This document shows, one piece after another, positions 9,108 through 18,116 of a stretch of 64,000 bases of DNA (the first letter of the stretch is position 1; every line of letters begins with the position of its first letter). The DNA is from Nocardia neocaledoniensis (lineage in GTDB: Bacteria > Actinomycetota > Actinomycetes > Mycobacteriales > Mycobacteriaceae), in the NCBI RefSeq assembly GCF_003182135.1, contig NZ_QGTL01000015.1:62001-126000 (forward strand), written 5' to 3'. A program made the position numbers and the translations under genes. Under the pieces are notes generated by a model, which was not told the origin of the DNA, did not search any database, and saw nothing but the letters and a program-made list of their open reading frames with translations.

Positions 9108-9785
9108 TCACACTCGGGCACGGACGAATTCGGCGGCGGTGCCGGCGTGGCGGGTGTACCGCAGGTGCACGTTCCAGTCGGTGCCGTCCGGGTCGCAGAC
9201 CGGATCGTTGTCGTTGCAGACGTCATAGGTCCGGTCGGCGTAGGTCCCGGTGATCTCCCTGCCGAGTTCGCGAATCGGGTTGCCGAACAACAGGACCGCG
9301 ACGATCCGGGGCGCGAGCTCGGCGGGCAGGGTGGCCACGATCGGCCCGCCGACCTTGGCCCCCTCGCTGCTCACCCCGAGCGAGTTGGCCACCACATTGG
9401 CGCCCTGCGAGTACCCGACCAGCACGAAGCGCTGGTCGGGGCAGGCGGCGGCCCGTGCGACCACGTGCTCGACCAGATCGCGGTTGCCCGCCTGCACCGA
9501 CGCGGGCTGGTTCAGGTCGGCCGGATAGTCGACGCGGTGAGCGTCGGTGGAGCCGTCGACGGCCTCGTCGATCGCCGCGTACACCGGGTTGCCCACCACG
9601 GTGCCGAGGTGGAACCTGCTCCACAGGCCGCCGGGCTCGTTGGTGCCGCGCGCGGCCACGACCCGCAGGTCGGCGCAGCCCGCCGCGGTGGCGACGCCGG
9701 TGCCGACCGTACCGGCCAGCGTGCCGGCGAGCAGCGCGCCCGACACCGCGGCGCACAGGGTGATTCGATGAGGTGATGTGTGCAT
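9108..9785 (-). CDS. Secreted cutinase-family serine esterase
   Basis: A 225-aa alpha/beta hydrolase with an N-terminal signal peptide (hydrophobic stretch at residues 9-33, cleavage near ATAAG). The nucleophile motif is FVLVGYSQGANVV. The second half carries the typical disulfide region YDVCNDNDPVCDPDGTDWNVHLRYTRH, holding the catalytic Asp and His. This matches mycobacterial CULP-type cutinases, which hydrolyse medium- to long-chain esters or lipids outside the cell. The ATG at 9785 has GGAGG 5-8 bases upstream. The frame stays open far upstream, but only as antisense of the next gene. Confidence 0.92.
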   Translation of the reverse strand: MHTSPHRITLCAAVSGALLAGTLAGTVGTGVATAAGCADLRVVAARGTNEPGGLWSRFHLGTVVGNPVYAAIDEAVDGSTDAHRVDYPADLNQPASVQAGNRDLVEHVVARAAACPDQRFVLVGYSQGANVVANSLGVSSEGAKVGGPIVATLPAELAPRIVAVLLFGNPIRELGREITGTYADRTYDVCNDNDPVCDPDGTDWNVHLRYTRHAGTAAEFVRARV

Positions 9786-9867
9786 GGCTTCCTCCGCTCG
9801 ATGAGTCGACGCGGACGGTAGTCGCCCGATTCGCGCGCCGGCCGGGTCCTCGAGGCAGGTCACCGCG

Positions 9868-9882
9868 GAGTTCGCCGAACTC
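9868..9882. promoter_or_regulatory. 15-bp palindrome in the cutinase/serine hydrolase divergent region
   Basis: GAGTTCGCCGAACTC has perfect 7-bp arms around a single base. It lies in the 153-base gap between the divergent cutinase (start 9785) and serine hydrolase (start about 9939). It may be an operator serving both genes. No known regulator consensus is claimed. Confidence 0.35.
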
Positions 9883-9938
9883 TGTGCCGGGCTACCGGAT
9901 CCGGCGCCGAGCCGTGGCGCGTGCGGCATACTGCGGCC

Positions 9939-11279
9939 ATGATCCTCGGCCGGGGTGCTCCCGTGATCTTCGCTCTGGGTGTGGCGCTGTCCGCCACGGT
10001 GTCGCCGACGGCTTCGGCCACACCGGATTTCCGCTGCGCCGAGCCCGCGCCCGGCGCGGCGCCTGCGCGGGCCACCGCCGAGCAGGTGGGGATGGACCAG
10101 GCGGCCGTGGACGAGGCGATGCGGTTCGGCGTCCAGGCGAAGGCGCACGCGATCCAGATCTACCGGCACGGCTGCCTGGTCGCCGACCACGGCGTGCCGG
10201 GCGACGCGCCGATGCCGCTGTTCAGCGCGAGCAAAGGGGTCACCGCGGTCGCGGTCGGGCGCGCGGTGACGCTGGGCTACTTCGGCCTCGACGATCCGCT
10301 CGGCGAGTTCTTCCCCACCGCCGATGCCGAGCACGCCGCGATCACCGTGCGCCAGGTGCTGAATCAGACCACGGGCCTGCACTTCAGCTGGCCCGCCGAC
10401 ATCGCGGTGATCGCCACCGACGCCATCGAGCGGACGCTGTCGAGCCCGGTCCGTTTCGCGCCCGGCACGACCTTCCAGTACGCGCAAGCCGTGTTGAGCC
10501 TGCTGCCGAAGATCATCGAGATCACCACCGGCATCGACTACCAGCGTTTCGTGGACGAACAGGTGATGTCGCCGCTCGGCATCGAGCGTGGCGACTGGGT
10601 GTGGTTGCGGGACAGGGCCGGAACGACCTCGGTGGCCGGCGGCCTGGCCATGCGCCCCGCCGATCTCGCCAGGATCGGGCAGATGCTGGTGCGCGGGGGC
10701 AGCTGGGGCGGGCAGCGCCTGATCGATCCGGAGTTCCTGCGGCAGGCGGTGACGCCCACGCCGGCCAACGGCGGCTACGGATTCCTGTGGTGGCTCAACG
10801 CGGGAGAGACCTATCGCGGGGTGAACGTGCCGATGCCGGTGGAGTATCCGCACCGGCTCTTCCCCGGCCTGCCCTACGATGCCTACGCCTTCTCCGGGGC
10901 GCTCGGGCAGTTCCTGGTGGTGATTCCCAGCCGGGACATGGTCATCGTGCGGCTCGGGGTGCCCGCCACCATCGACCCGGACAACATCACCGGATTCCTC
11001 ACGGGGACGAGCAACCCGGACAACCGCCTGCTGTTCCACCGTGTCGTCGCGGCGGTCCGCGAGCAGCCCGAGCCACTCGACGATCCGAACATCGCGCCCG
11101 ACCCCGTGCACCGGCCGGGAGCGACGCCCGAAGAGCGCGCGGCACTGCTCGACGCGCAGAACGTGCTGGACATCCTGCTCGGCGCCGGGGTCTACGCCAC
11201 GGACACCGCGGGGCCGTTCGGAGACCTCGGCGCGCAGGTGGCGGCCGCTTTCGGGGCGACGGCGACGACCCCTCGGTAG
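9939..11279 (+). CDS. Secreted serine hydrolase, beta-lactamase/class C (AmpC-EstB) family
   Basis: A 446-aa protein with a signal peptide (MILGRGAPVIFALGVALSA, cleavage near TASA). The active-site SxxK motif is SASK in LFSASKGVTAVAVG. The second motif, normally YxN, reads YAQ in FQYAQAVLSLL, so the Asn is absent. LRPADLARIGQMLVRGGSWGG-like sequence (MRPADLARIGQML) is typical of this family. Such proteins are esterases or peptidases more often than true beta-lactamases. The ATG at 9939 gives the cleanest signal peptide; a GTG at 9921 is in frame, and neither has a clear ribosome binding site. It is divergent from the cutinase. Confidence 0.85.
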   Translation: MILGRGAPVIFALGVALSATVSPTASATPDFRCAEPAPGAAPARATAEQVGMDQAAVDEAMRFGVQAKAHAIQIYRHGCLVADHGVPGDAPMPLFSASKGVTAVAVGRAVTLGYFGLDDPLGEFFPTADAEHAAITVRQVLNQTTGLHFSWPADIAVIATDAIERTLSSPVRFAPGTTFQYAQAVLSLLPKIIEITTGIDYQRFVDEQVMSPLGIERGDWVWLRDRAGTTSVAGGLAMRPADLARIGQMLVRGGSWGGQRLIDPEFLRQAVTPTPANGGYGFLWWLNAGETYRGVNVPMPVEYPHRLFPGLPYDAYAFSGALGQFLVVIPSRDMVIVRLGVPATIDPDNITGFLTGTSNPDNRLLFHRVVAAVREQPEPLDDPNIAPDPVHRPGATPEERAALLDAQNVLDILLGAGVYATDTAGPFGDLGAQVAAAFGATATTPR

Positions 11280-11328
11280 GCTGGGGCGGTCTGCCCGGCG
11301 ATGACGGAGTGAGAGCACGCGCATACCC

Positions 11329-12429
11329 ATGGCCCGTTCGTCCGAGCGCCTCGCGGTAGCGGCCGCGCTGGCGGTGCTGGTCGTCGGCTGCGGCGGGGTC
11401 GATCCGGAATCGCCCACGCCGACGGCGGGCATCGCGTCCACCACCGTGCCCAGTGCGCGCGGTGGTGTGCCCGATCTGAATCAGCCGGAAGAGGTGGCCA
11501 CCGGCCTCGACGTGCCGTGGGGGCTGGCGTTCCTGCCCGACGGCGCGGCGCTGGTGACCGAGCGCGATTCCGGCCGCGTGCTGCGGGTGACACCGGGGCG
11601 GGCGCCGGAGCCGTTCGCCGAGATACCCGGCGTCGCGGCACGGGGCGAAGGCGGCTTGCTCGGTCTCGCGGTCGCGCCGGACTACGCCGAATCGCGAGCC
11701 GTCTACGCGTATTTCACGGCCGCGCAGGACAATCGCGTCGTCCGGTTCCGGCCGGGGGAGACGCCGGAGGTCGTGTTCGCGGGAATCGCGAAGGCGGGCA
11801 ATCACAATGGCGGCCGCATCGCCTTCGGACCCGACGGCATGCTTTACGTGGCCACCGGCGACGCGGGGGAGCGCGAACTCGCCCAGGACCCCGCCAGTCC
11901 CAACGGCAAGATCCTGCGGCTCACCCCGAACGGCGCTCCGGCGCCGGACAACCCGACACCGGGCTCCCCGGTCTACAGCAGCGGTCACCGCAATGTGCAG
12001 GGCCTGGCCTGGGACCGCAGCGGCAGACTGTTCGCCGCCGAGTTCGGGCAGAACCGCCTCGACGAGATCAACCTCGTCGAACCGGGCCGCAACTACGGCT
12101 GGCCCGCCGTCGAGGGCACGGGCGGCGCGGACCGCGGATTCACCGACCCGCTGCTCACCTGGTCGACCGCGGAGGCCTCGCCCTCGGGCATCGCCATCGC
12201 CGGGGACACCCTCTACGTGGCCGCACTGCGCGGTGCGCGGCTGTGGACGGCAACGATCTCCGGCACCGCCCTCACCGACCCCCGCGACGTCTTCGGCGAC
12301 ACCTACGGCCGCCTCCGCACGGTCGAGGTGGCGCCCGACGGCGCCCTCTGGCTCACCACCTCCAACACCGACGGCCGCGGCGACCCCCACCCCGGCGACG
12401 ACCGGATCCTCCGTTTCCCGGCCCGCTGA
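11329..12429 (+). CDS. PQQ-dependent sugar dehydrogenase-type lipoprotein (GDH-B/Yli fold)
   Basis: A 366-aa secreted beta-propeller. The N-terminal lipobox is LVVGC, with the lipidated Cys near residue 22, so the mature protein is anchored to the outer face of the membrane. Propeller blades carry VPWGLAFLPDGAALVTER, GNHNGGRIAFGPDGMLYVATGD, SGHRNVQGLAWD and GRNYGWPAVEG, which are hallmarks of soluble glucose/sorbosone dehydrogenases. These oxidise sugars with PQQ, but many actinobacterial members have no known substrate and the host may not make PQQ. It starts at an ATG 49 bases after the serine hydrolase stop and may be co-transcribed with it. Confidence 0.9.
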   Translation: MARSSERLAVAAALAVLVVGCGGVDPESPTPTAGIASTTVPSARGGVPDLNQPEEVATGLDVPWGLAFLPDGAALVTERDSGRVLRVTPGRAPEPFAEIPGVAARGEGGLLGLAVAPDYAESRAVYAYFTAAQDNRVVRFRPGETPEVVFAGIAKAGNHNGGRIAFGPDGMLYVATGDAGERELAQDPASPNGKILRLTPNGAPAPDNPTPGSPVYSSGHRNVQGLAWDRSGRLFAAEFGQNRLDEINLVEPGRNYGWPAVEGTGGADRGFTDPLLTWSTAEASPSGIAIAGDTLYVAALRGARLWTATISGTALTDPRDVFGDTYGRLRTVEVAPDGALWLTTSNTDGRGDPHPGDDRILRFPAR

Positions 12430-12506
12430 ATCGCGCCGTGCTGTCCTGGATGCCCCGTCTACCGGGTGATCTGATCGATACGTGCGGGTAACCCCCGAAC
12501 GCTGTT

Positions 12507-12527
12507 CACTTATACGTGAGATAAGTG
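12507..12527. promoter_or_regulatory. Inverted repeat upstream of the giant carboxylase gene
   Basis: CACTTAT (12507-12513) and ATAAGTG (12521-12527) are exact reverse complements around a 7-base spacer. The AT-rich element (TATACGTGAGATAAG) lies 73 bases before the start codon in an otherwise GC-rich gap, where a promoter is expected. It is a plausible regulator site for fatty-acid metabolism control; the cognate factor is unknown. Confidence 0.5.
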
Positions 12528-12600
12528 CAGACTGCGCAGGACCGAATTCGACAATCGCACCCGCCCGGGGGCAAGACCTTGGAATGGAAGGAGTCGGCGA

Positions 12601-15600
12601 GTGTTCAGCCGCATCGCCATCGTCAACCGGGGTGAGGCCGCCATGCGGCTCATCCACGCCGTCCGTGATCTGGCAGCGGCGACCGGGCTACCGATCGAAA
12701 CGGTCGCCCTGTACACCGACGTCGACCGCAACGCCACCTTCGTGCGCGCCGCCGACATCTCCTACGACCTCGGCCCAGCCGCCGCGCGCCCGTACCTCGA
12801 CCTCAAGGTGCTCGAGCAGGCGCTCGTGGCCACCAAGGCCGACGCGGCCTGGGTCGGCTGGGGCTTCGTGGCCGAGGACCCGGCCTTCGCCGAGCTGTGC
12901 GAGCACATCGGCGTCACCTTCATCGGCCCCAGCGCCGAGGCCATGCGCAAACTCGGCGACAAGATCGGCGCGAAGCTGCTCGCCGAAGAGGTCGGCGTTC
13001 CGGTCGCGCCGTGGAGCCGCGGCGGCGTCGACACCGTCGAGGACGCCATCGCGGCCGCGGCCGAGATCGGCTACCCGCTGATGCTCAAGGCGACCGCGGG
13101 CGGCGGCGGCCGCGGCATCCGCAAGGTCGCCAGCGAGGCCGAACTCGTCGACGCCTACGAGCGCACCCGCCAGGAAGCCGCCCGCGCCTTCGGCAGCGGC
13201 GTGGTGTTCCTCGAGCGCCTGGTCACCGGAGCCCGCCACGTCGAGGTGCAGGTCATCGCCGACGGCCAGGGCACCGCGTGGGCGCTGGGTGTGCGCGACT
13301 GCTCGGTGCAGCGGCGCAACCAGAAGGTCATCGAGGAATCGGCCTCGCCGGTGCTCAGCGCCGAGCAGGCCACCGAACTGAAGGCCTCCGCCGAGCGTCT
13401 CGCGATCGCCGTCGGCTACTGCGGCGCCGCCACCGTCGAATTCCTGTACCACCCGGGCGAGCAGCTGTTCGCGTTCCTCGAGGTCAACACCCGCCTGCAG
13501 GTCGAGCACCCGATCACCGAGCTCACCACCGGTTTCGACCTGGTGCAGGCGCAGCTGTCGGTGGCCTCGGGCAACAAGCTCACCGGCGAGGCGCCGGTCG
13601 AGCGCGGCCACGCCATCGAGGCCAGGCTCAACGCCGAGGACCCCGACCGCGACTTCGCGCCGGCACCCGGCCGCATCGTGCGCCTCGACCTGCCCGCGGG
13701 CCCCGGCATCCGCGTCGACACCGGCGTCAGCGAGGGCGACACCATCCCCGCCGACTTCGATTCCATGATCGCCAAGATCATCGCCTACGGCCGCGACCGC
13801 GACGAGGCGCTGGGCAGGCTGCGCCGCGCGATGGCGCAGACCCGCGTCGTCATCGAGGGCGGCGCCACCAACAAGAGCTTCGTGCTCGACCTGCTCGACC
13901 AGCCCGAGGTGATCGACGCCAGCGCCGACACCGGCTGGATCGACCGCGTGCGCGGCGAGGGCCGCCTGGTCTCGCACCGGCACTCGGCCATCGCGCTCGC
14001 CGCCGCGGCCATCGACGCCTACGAGGAGGACGAGCGGGCCGAACAGCACCGCCTGCTGTCCACCGCGTCCGGCGGCCGTCCGCAGGTGCAGCACGAGAGC
14101 GGCCGCCCGCTCGATCTGAAGCTGCGGGGCGCGAGCTACCGCGTCCGCGTCGCCCGCATCGGCGCGCACCGCTTCCGCGTCGGCATCGAGTCCGGCGCCG
14201 AGCTGGTCACCGCCGACGTGGATCTCGAGCGGTTCGACCTGCACACCGGTCAGATCGTCGTCAACGGCACCCGCTACCGGCTGATCACCGGCACGCACGG
14301 CCCGACCCACCTGGTCGACGTCGACGGGGTCACCCACCGCATCAGCCGCGACGAGGGTGGCGTCGTCCGCTCGCCCGCGCCCGCGCTGGTGGTCGGCACG
14401 CCCGTCGAGGTCGGCGCCGAGGTCGAGGCGGGCGCCGCGGTGCTCGTGCTCGAGAGCATGAAGATGGAGACGGTGCTGCGCGCGCCGTTCCGCGCGCGTC
14501 TCAAGGAGTGCGCGGTATCGGTCGGCACCCAGGTCGAGACCGGTGCGGCACTGCTGCGCCTGGAGCCGCTGGCCGACGACGACGAGGCCACCGAGGCCGA
14601 AGCCGTGGGCACCGTCGAGCTCGACCTGCCCGGCGAGCCGACCCCGCGCCAGGCGCACGAGCGGCTCGCCCGCGGTCTGCAGGATCTGCGCAGTCTGCTG
14701 CTCGGCTTCGACGTGGACCCGCACGACGAGCGCCGCGTCCTCGACGACTACCTCGCCGCCCGGCGCGATTCCGTCGCGGCCAACCACCGCCCGCTGGCCG
14801 AGGAGCTCGAGCTCGTCCAGGTCTTCGCCGATCTCGCCGCGCTCAGCCACAACCGCGCGGCCGAGGACGAGCACGGCCAGAGCCATGTGCACAGCGACCG
14901 CGAGTACTTCCACACCTACCTGCAGAGCCTCGATGTCGAGCGGGCCGGTGTGTCGGAGTCCTACCGCGCCAAGCTGGCCACGGCGCTGGGCCACTACGGC
15001 GTCACCGAACTGGATCGCACCCCCGACCTGGAAGCCGCGGTGTTCCGCATCTTCCTCGCCCAGCAGCGCCCGTCGGACACCGTCGAGGTCGTCACCACGC
15101 TGCTGCGCGAATGGCTGCGCGAACCGATGCCGGACCAGGTGCTGCGCGAGCCGGTCGGCCTGACGCTGGAACGGCTCGTCGTGGCCACCCAGGTGCGCTT
15201 CCCGGTGATCGCGGACCTGTGCCGCGGCCTGGTCTACGGCTGGTACGGCCAGCCGCTGCTGCGCCGCAACCGCGCCCGGGTATACACCAACGTCCGCAGG
15301 CACCTGACCCACCTGGACGCGCATCCCGACGCCGCCGATCGCGCCGAGCGCATCGCCGACATGGTGCGCAGCACCGAACCGCTGGTGCGCCTGCTCGGCC
15401 AGCGCCTGGAACGGAACAAGCCGGACCACACGGTCATGCTCGAGGTGCTGACCCGCCGCTACTACGGCAACAAGGGCCTCACCGGGGTGCACACCGAGAA
15501 GATCGGGCCCAGCACCTTCGTCGTCGCCGAGCGCGACGGCGCCAGCCTGGTCTCCGCCGCCGTGAGCTTCGACGAGCTGGCCACCACCCTGAGCGGCCTC

Positions 15601-18066
15601 GGCACCCTCGCCGGCGGCCGGGCCTCCATCGACGCCGACATCTACGTCAGCTGGGAGGCCCAGCCCGAGGACACCGACGCGATGGCCGCCGCGCTGCAGG
15701 AGATCCTCGGCGCGCAGCAGCTGCCCCAGCAGGTGCACCGGATCACCGCCACCGTCGCGGGCAGCGGCGGCGCGGTCATGCACCACCACTTCACCTTCCG
15801 GCCCACCGCCACCGGCATGGCCGAGGAGCGCCTGATCCGCGGCCTGCACCCCTACATCGCGCAGCGGATGCAGATGGAGCGGCTGCGCAAGTTCGACCTG
15901 ACCCGCCTGCCGTCCTCGGACGACGAGGAGGTCTACCTGTTCCGGTGCGTCGCCAAGGGCAACCCCTCCGACGACCGCCTCATCGCCTTCGCCCAGGTCC
16001 GCGACCTGGCGGCGCTGCGTGAGCAGGACGGCAGGCTGCTGGCTCTGCCCACCGCGGAGAGCACCATCGCCACCTGCGTCGACTCGATCCGCCGCGCGCA
16101 GGCGGGCAGGCCCTCGGCCAAGCGGCTCAACACCAACCGCATCGTCATGTACATCTGGCCGCCGATGGAGGTCACCCGCGAGGAGCTCCAGACGATCGGC
16201 GGCCACGTGCTGCCGACCGCCGCGGGCGCGGGCCTCGAGGAGATCCTGCTGATCGCCCGCCAGCGCGATCCGAAGACCGGCGAGCTCACCAAGGTCGCCG
16301 TGCGGATCGGCTTCGACGCCACGGGCGGCTCCACGGTGACGGTCGGCGAGCCGACCGACGAGCCGGTCGAGCCCGTCGACGAGTACCGTCAGAAGGTGCT
16401 GCGGGCCGCGGCGCGCAACACCGTCTACCCGTACGAACTGACCGGCCTGCTCGGCGATTTCACCGAGTACGACCTCGACGCCGAGCACACCCTGGTGCCG
16501 GTGGACCGGCCGAAGGGCCGCAACACCGCGGCGATCGTCGCCGGTGTGGTCACCACGCCGACCCCGCGTCACCCCGAGGGCGTCACCCGCGTGCTGCTGC
16601 TCGGCGACCCGACCAAGTCGCTGGGCGCGCTGTCGGAGCCCGAGTGCCGTCGCGTGATCGCCGCGCTCGATCTGGCCGACCGCCTGCGGGTTCCGCTCGA
16701 GTGGTACGCGCTGTCCTCGGGCGCGCGCATCTCGATGGAGTCGGGCACCGAGAACATGGACTGGGTCGCGGCCGCGCTCAAGCGGATCGTCGAATTCACC
16801 CAGGACGGCGGCGAGATCAACATCGTGGTCGCGGGCATCAACGTTGGCGCGCAGCCGTACTGGAACGCCGAGGCCACCATGCTGATGCACACCAAGGGCG
16901 TGCTGGTGATGACGCCGGAGTCGGCCATGGTGCTCACCGGCAAGCAGTCGCTGGACTTCTCCGGCGGCGTCTCGGCCGAGGACAACTTCGGCATCGGCGG
17001 CTACGACCGTGTGATGGGCCCCAACGGTCAGGCCCAGTACTGGGCGCCGAACCTGCCCGCCGCGCGCGACGTGCTCATGGCGCACTACGAGCACACCTAT
17101 GTCGTCCCCGGCGAGCAGGCGCCGCGCCGGACCAGCACCGTCGACCCCGTCGACCGCGACATCTCGTCGTTCCCGCACGTGCTGGCCGACAGCAGCTTCG
17201 CCACGGTCGGCGAGATCTTCTCGGCGAGCGCGAACCCGGATCGCAAGAAGCCCTTCGACATCCGGACCGTGATGAAGGCGCTGGCCGACCAGGACCACGC
17301 GGTGCTGGAGCGCTGGGCCGGGATGGCCGACGCCGAGACCGCGGTGGTGCACGACGCGCACCTCGGCGGTATCCCGGTGTGCCTGTTGGGTATCGAGTCG
17401 CGCAATGTGGCGCGTCGCGGTTTCCCCTCGACCGACGGTCCCGACACCTACACCGCGGGCACGCTGTTCCCGCGCTCGTCGAAGAAGGCGGCCAGGGCGA
17501 TCAACGCGGCCAGCGGCAACCGTCCGCTGGTGGTGCTGGCCAACCTGTCCGGCTTCGACGGCTCGCCGGAGTCGATGCGCAAGCTGCAGCTCGAGTACGG
17601 TGCCGAGATCGGCCGCGCCATCGTCAACTTCGACGGCCCGATCGTGTTCTGCGTGATCTCGCGCTACCACGGCGGCGCGTTCGTGGTGTTCTCCAAGGCG
17701 CTCAACCCGAACATGACGGTGCTGGCGCTGGAGGGCTCGTTCGCCTCCGTGCTCGGCGGCGCCCCCGCCGCCGCGGTGGTGTTCGCCGGTGAGGTCAACG
17801 CCAGGACCGCCGCCGACCAGCGCGTGCGCGACCTGGAGACCCAGGCCGCCAACGCGTTCGGCACCGATCGCGCCACCCTCACCGCGGAACTGGACGAGGT
17901 CCGGTCCTCGGTGCGGGCGGAGAAGCTGGGCGACGTGGCCGCGGAATTCGACCGCGTGCACAACATCCAGCGCGCCGTCGAGGTCGGCTCGGTCGACGCC
18001 ATCGTGAGCGTCGCCGAGCTGCGGCCGCGGATCATCGCGGCCATCGAGGCCCACCTGGCCCGCTAG
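12601..18066 (+). CDS. Giant single-chain biotin-dependent acyl-CoA carboxylase (BC-BCCP-central-CT)
   Basis: One 1821-aa chain holds all parts of an acyl-CoA carboxylase. Biotin carboxylase spans about residues 1-470: the ATP-grasp glycine loop KATAGGGGRGIRKV near 163, RDCSVQRRNQK, and EVNTRLQVEHPITE. The biotin carrier domain (about 585-655) has the biotinylation site ESMKME with Lys near 621. A central region (about 660-1290) resembles the linker part of eukaryotic ACC. The carboxyltransferase (about 1290-1815) has N and C halves, for example NIVVAGINVGAQPYWNAEATML and ISRYHGGAFVVFSKALNP. Classical actinobacterial enzymes are split into AccA and AccD chains, so fusion in this order is notable. 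It resembles eukaryotic ACC and the bacterial single-chain (YCC-like) group. The GTG at 12601 follows GGAAGGAG. Substrate is unknown. Confidence 0.9.
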   Translation: MFSRIAIVNRGEAAMRLIHAVRDLAAATGLPIETVALYTDVDRNATFVRAADISYDLGPAAARPYLDLKVLEQALVATKADAAWVGWGFVAEDPAFAELCEHIGVTFIGPSAEAMRKLGDKIGAKLLAEEVGVPVAPWSRGGVDTVEDAIAAAAEIGYPLMLKATAGGGGRGIRKVASEAELVDAYERTRQEAARAFGSGVVFLERLVTGARHVEVQVIADGQGTAWALGVRDCSVQRRNQKVIEESASPVLSAEQATELKASAERLAIAVGYCGAATVEFLYHPGEQLFAFLEVNTRLQVEHPITELTTGFDLVQAQLSVASGNKLTGEAPVERGHAIEARLNAEDPDRDFAPAPGRIVRLDLPAGPGIRVDTGVSEGDTIPADFDSMIAKIIAYGRDRDEALGRLRRAMAQTRVVIEGGATNKSFVLDLLDQPEVIDASADTGWIDRVRGEGRLVSHRHSAIALAAAAIDAYEEDERAEQHRLLSTASGGRPQVQHESGRPLDLKLRGASYRVRVARIGAHRFRVGIESGAELVTADVDLERFDLHTGQIVVNGTRYRLITGTHGPTHLVDVDGVTHRISRDEGGVVRSPAPALVVGTPVEVGAEVEAGAAVLVLESMKMETVLRAPFRARLKECAVSVGTQVETGAALLRLEPLADDDEATEAEAVGTVELDLPGEPTPRQAHERLARGLQDLRSLLLGFDVDPHDERRVLDDYLAARRDSVAANHRPLAEELELVQVFADLAALSHNRAAEDEHGQSHVHSDREYFHTYLQSLDVERAGVSESYRAKLATALGHYGVTELDRTPDLEAAVFRIFLAQQRPSDTVEVVTTLLREWLREPMPDQVLREPVGLTLERLVVATQVRFPVIADLCRGLVYGWYGQPLLRRNRARVYTNVRRHLTHLDAHPDAADRAERIADMVRSTEPLVRLLGQRLERNKPDHTVMLEVLTRRYYGNKGLTGVHTEKIGPSTFVVAERDGASLVSAAVSFDELATTLSGLGTLAGGRASIDADIYVSWEAQPEDTDAMAAALQEILGAQQLPQQVHRITATVAGSGGAVMHHHFTFRPTATGMAEERLIRGLHPYIAQRMQMERLRKFDLTRLPSSDDEEVYLFRCVAKGNPSDDRLIAFAQVRDLAALREQDGRLLALPTAESTIATCVDSIRRAQAGRPSAKRLNTNRIVMYIWPPMEVTREELQTIGGHVLPTAAGAGLEEILLIARQRDPKTGELTKVAVRIGFDATGGSTVTVGEPTDEPVEPVDEYRQKVLRAAARNTVYPYELTGLLGDFTEYDLDAEHTLVPVDRPKGRNTAAIVAGVVTTPTPRHPEGVTRVLLLGDPTKSLGALSEPECRRVIAALDLADRLRVPLEWYALSSGARISMESGTENMDWVAAALKRIVEFTQDGGEINIVVAGINVGAQPYWNAEATMLMHTKGVLVMTPESAMVLTGKQSLDFSGGVSAEDNFGIGGYDRVMGPNGQAQYWAPNLPAARDVLMAHYEHTYVVPGEQAPRRTSTVDPVDRDISSFPHVLADSSFATVGEIFSASANPDRKKPFDIRTVMKALADQDHAVLERWAGMADAETAVVHDAHLGGIPVCLLGIESRNVARRGFPSTDGPDTYTAGTLFPRSSKKAARAINAASGNRPLVVLANLSGFDGSPESMRKLQLEYGAEIGRAIVNFDGPIVFCVISRYHGGAFVVFSKALNPNMTVLALEGSFASVLGGAPAAAVVFAGEVNARTAADQRVRDLETQAANAFGTDRATLTAELDEVRSSVRAEKLGDVAAEFDRVHNIQRAVEVGSVDAIVSVAELRPRIIAAIEAHLAR

Positions 18067-18073
18067 GAATCGG

Positions 18074-18113
18074 CGCGCGCGGCCACTCCGGGAATCCGGG
18101 GTGGCCGCGCGCG
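18074..18113. terminator. Strong hairpin between convergent carboxylase and pknK
   Basis: CGCGCGCGGCCAC (18074-18086) pairs perfectly with GTGGCCGCGCGCG (18101-18113) across a 14-base loop. It fills the 50-base gap between two convergent stop codons, so it probably ends transcripts from both sides. There is no U-rich tail, as is common in high-GC actinobacteria. Confidence 0.75.
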
Positions 18114-18116
18114 TGT

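Noticed and set aside
9939..11279. Annotating the serine hydrolase as a true beta-lactamase
   Set aside because: SxxK is present but the YxN motif reads YAQ, so beta-lactam hydrolysis cannot be claimed.
9786..11444. Upstream extension of the cutinase frame to 778 aa
   Set aside because: The upstream part is antisense of the serine hydrolase gene; the cutinase has its own ribosome site and signal peptide at 9785.
12688..18054. 1788-aa minus-strand frame opposite the giant carboxylase
   Set aside because: No recognisable motif, low-complexity composition; the plus frame has complete carboxylase motifs in order.
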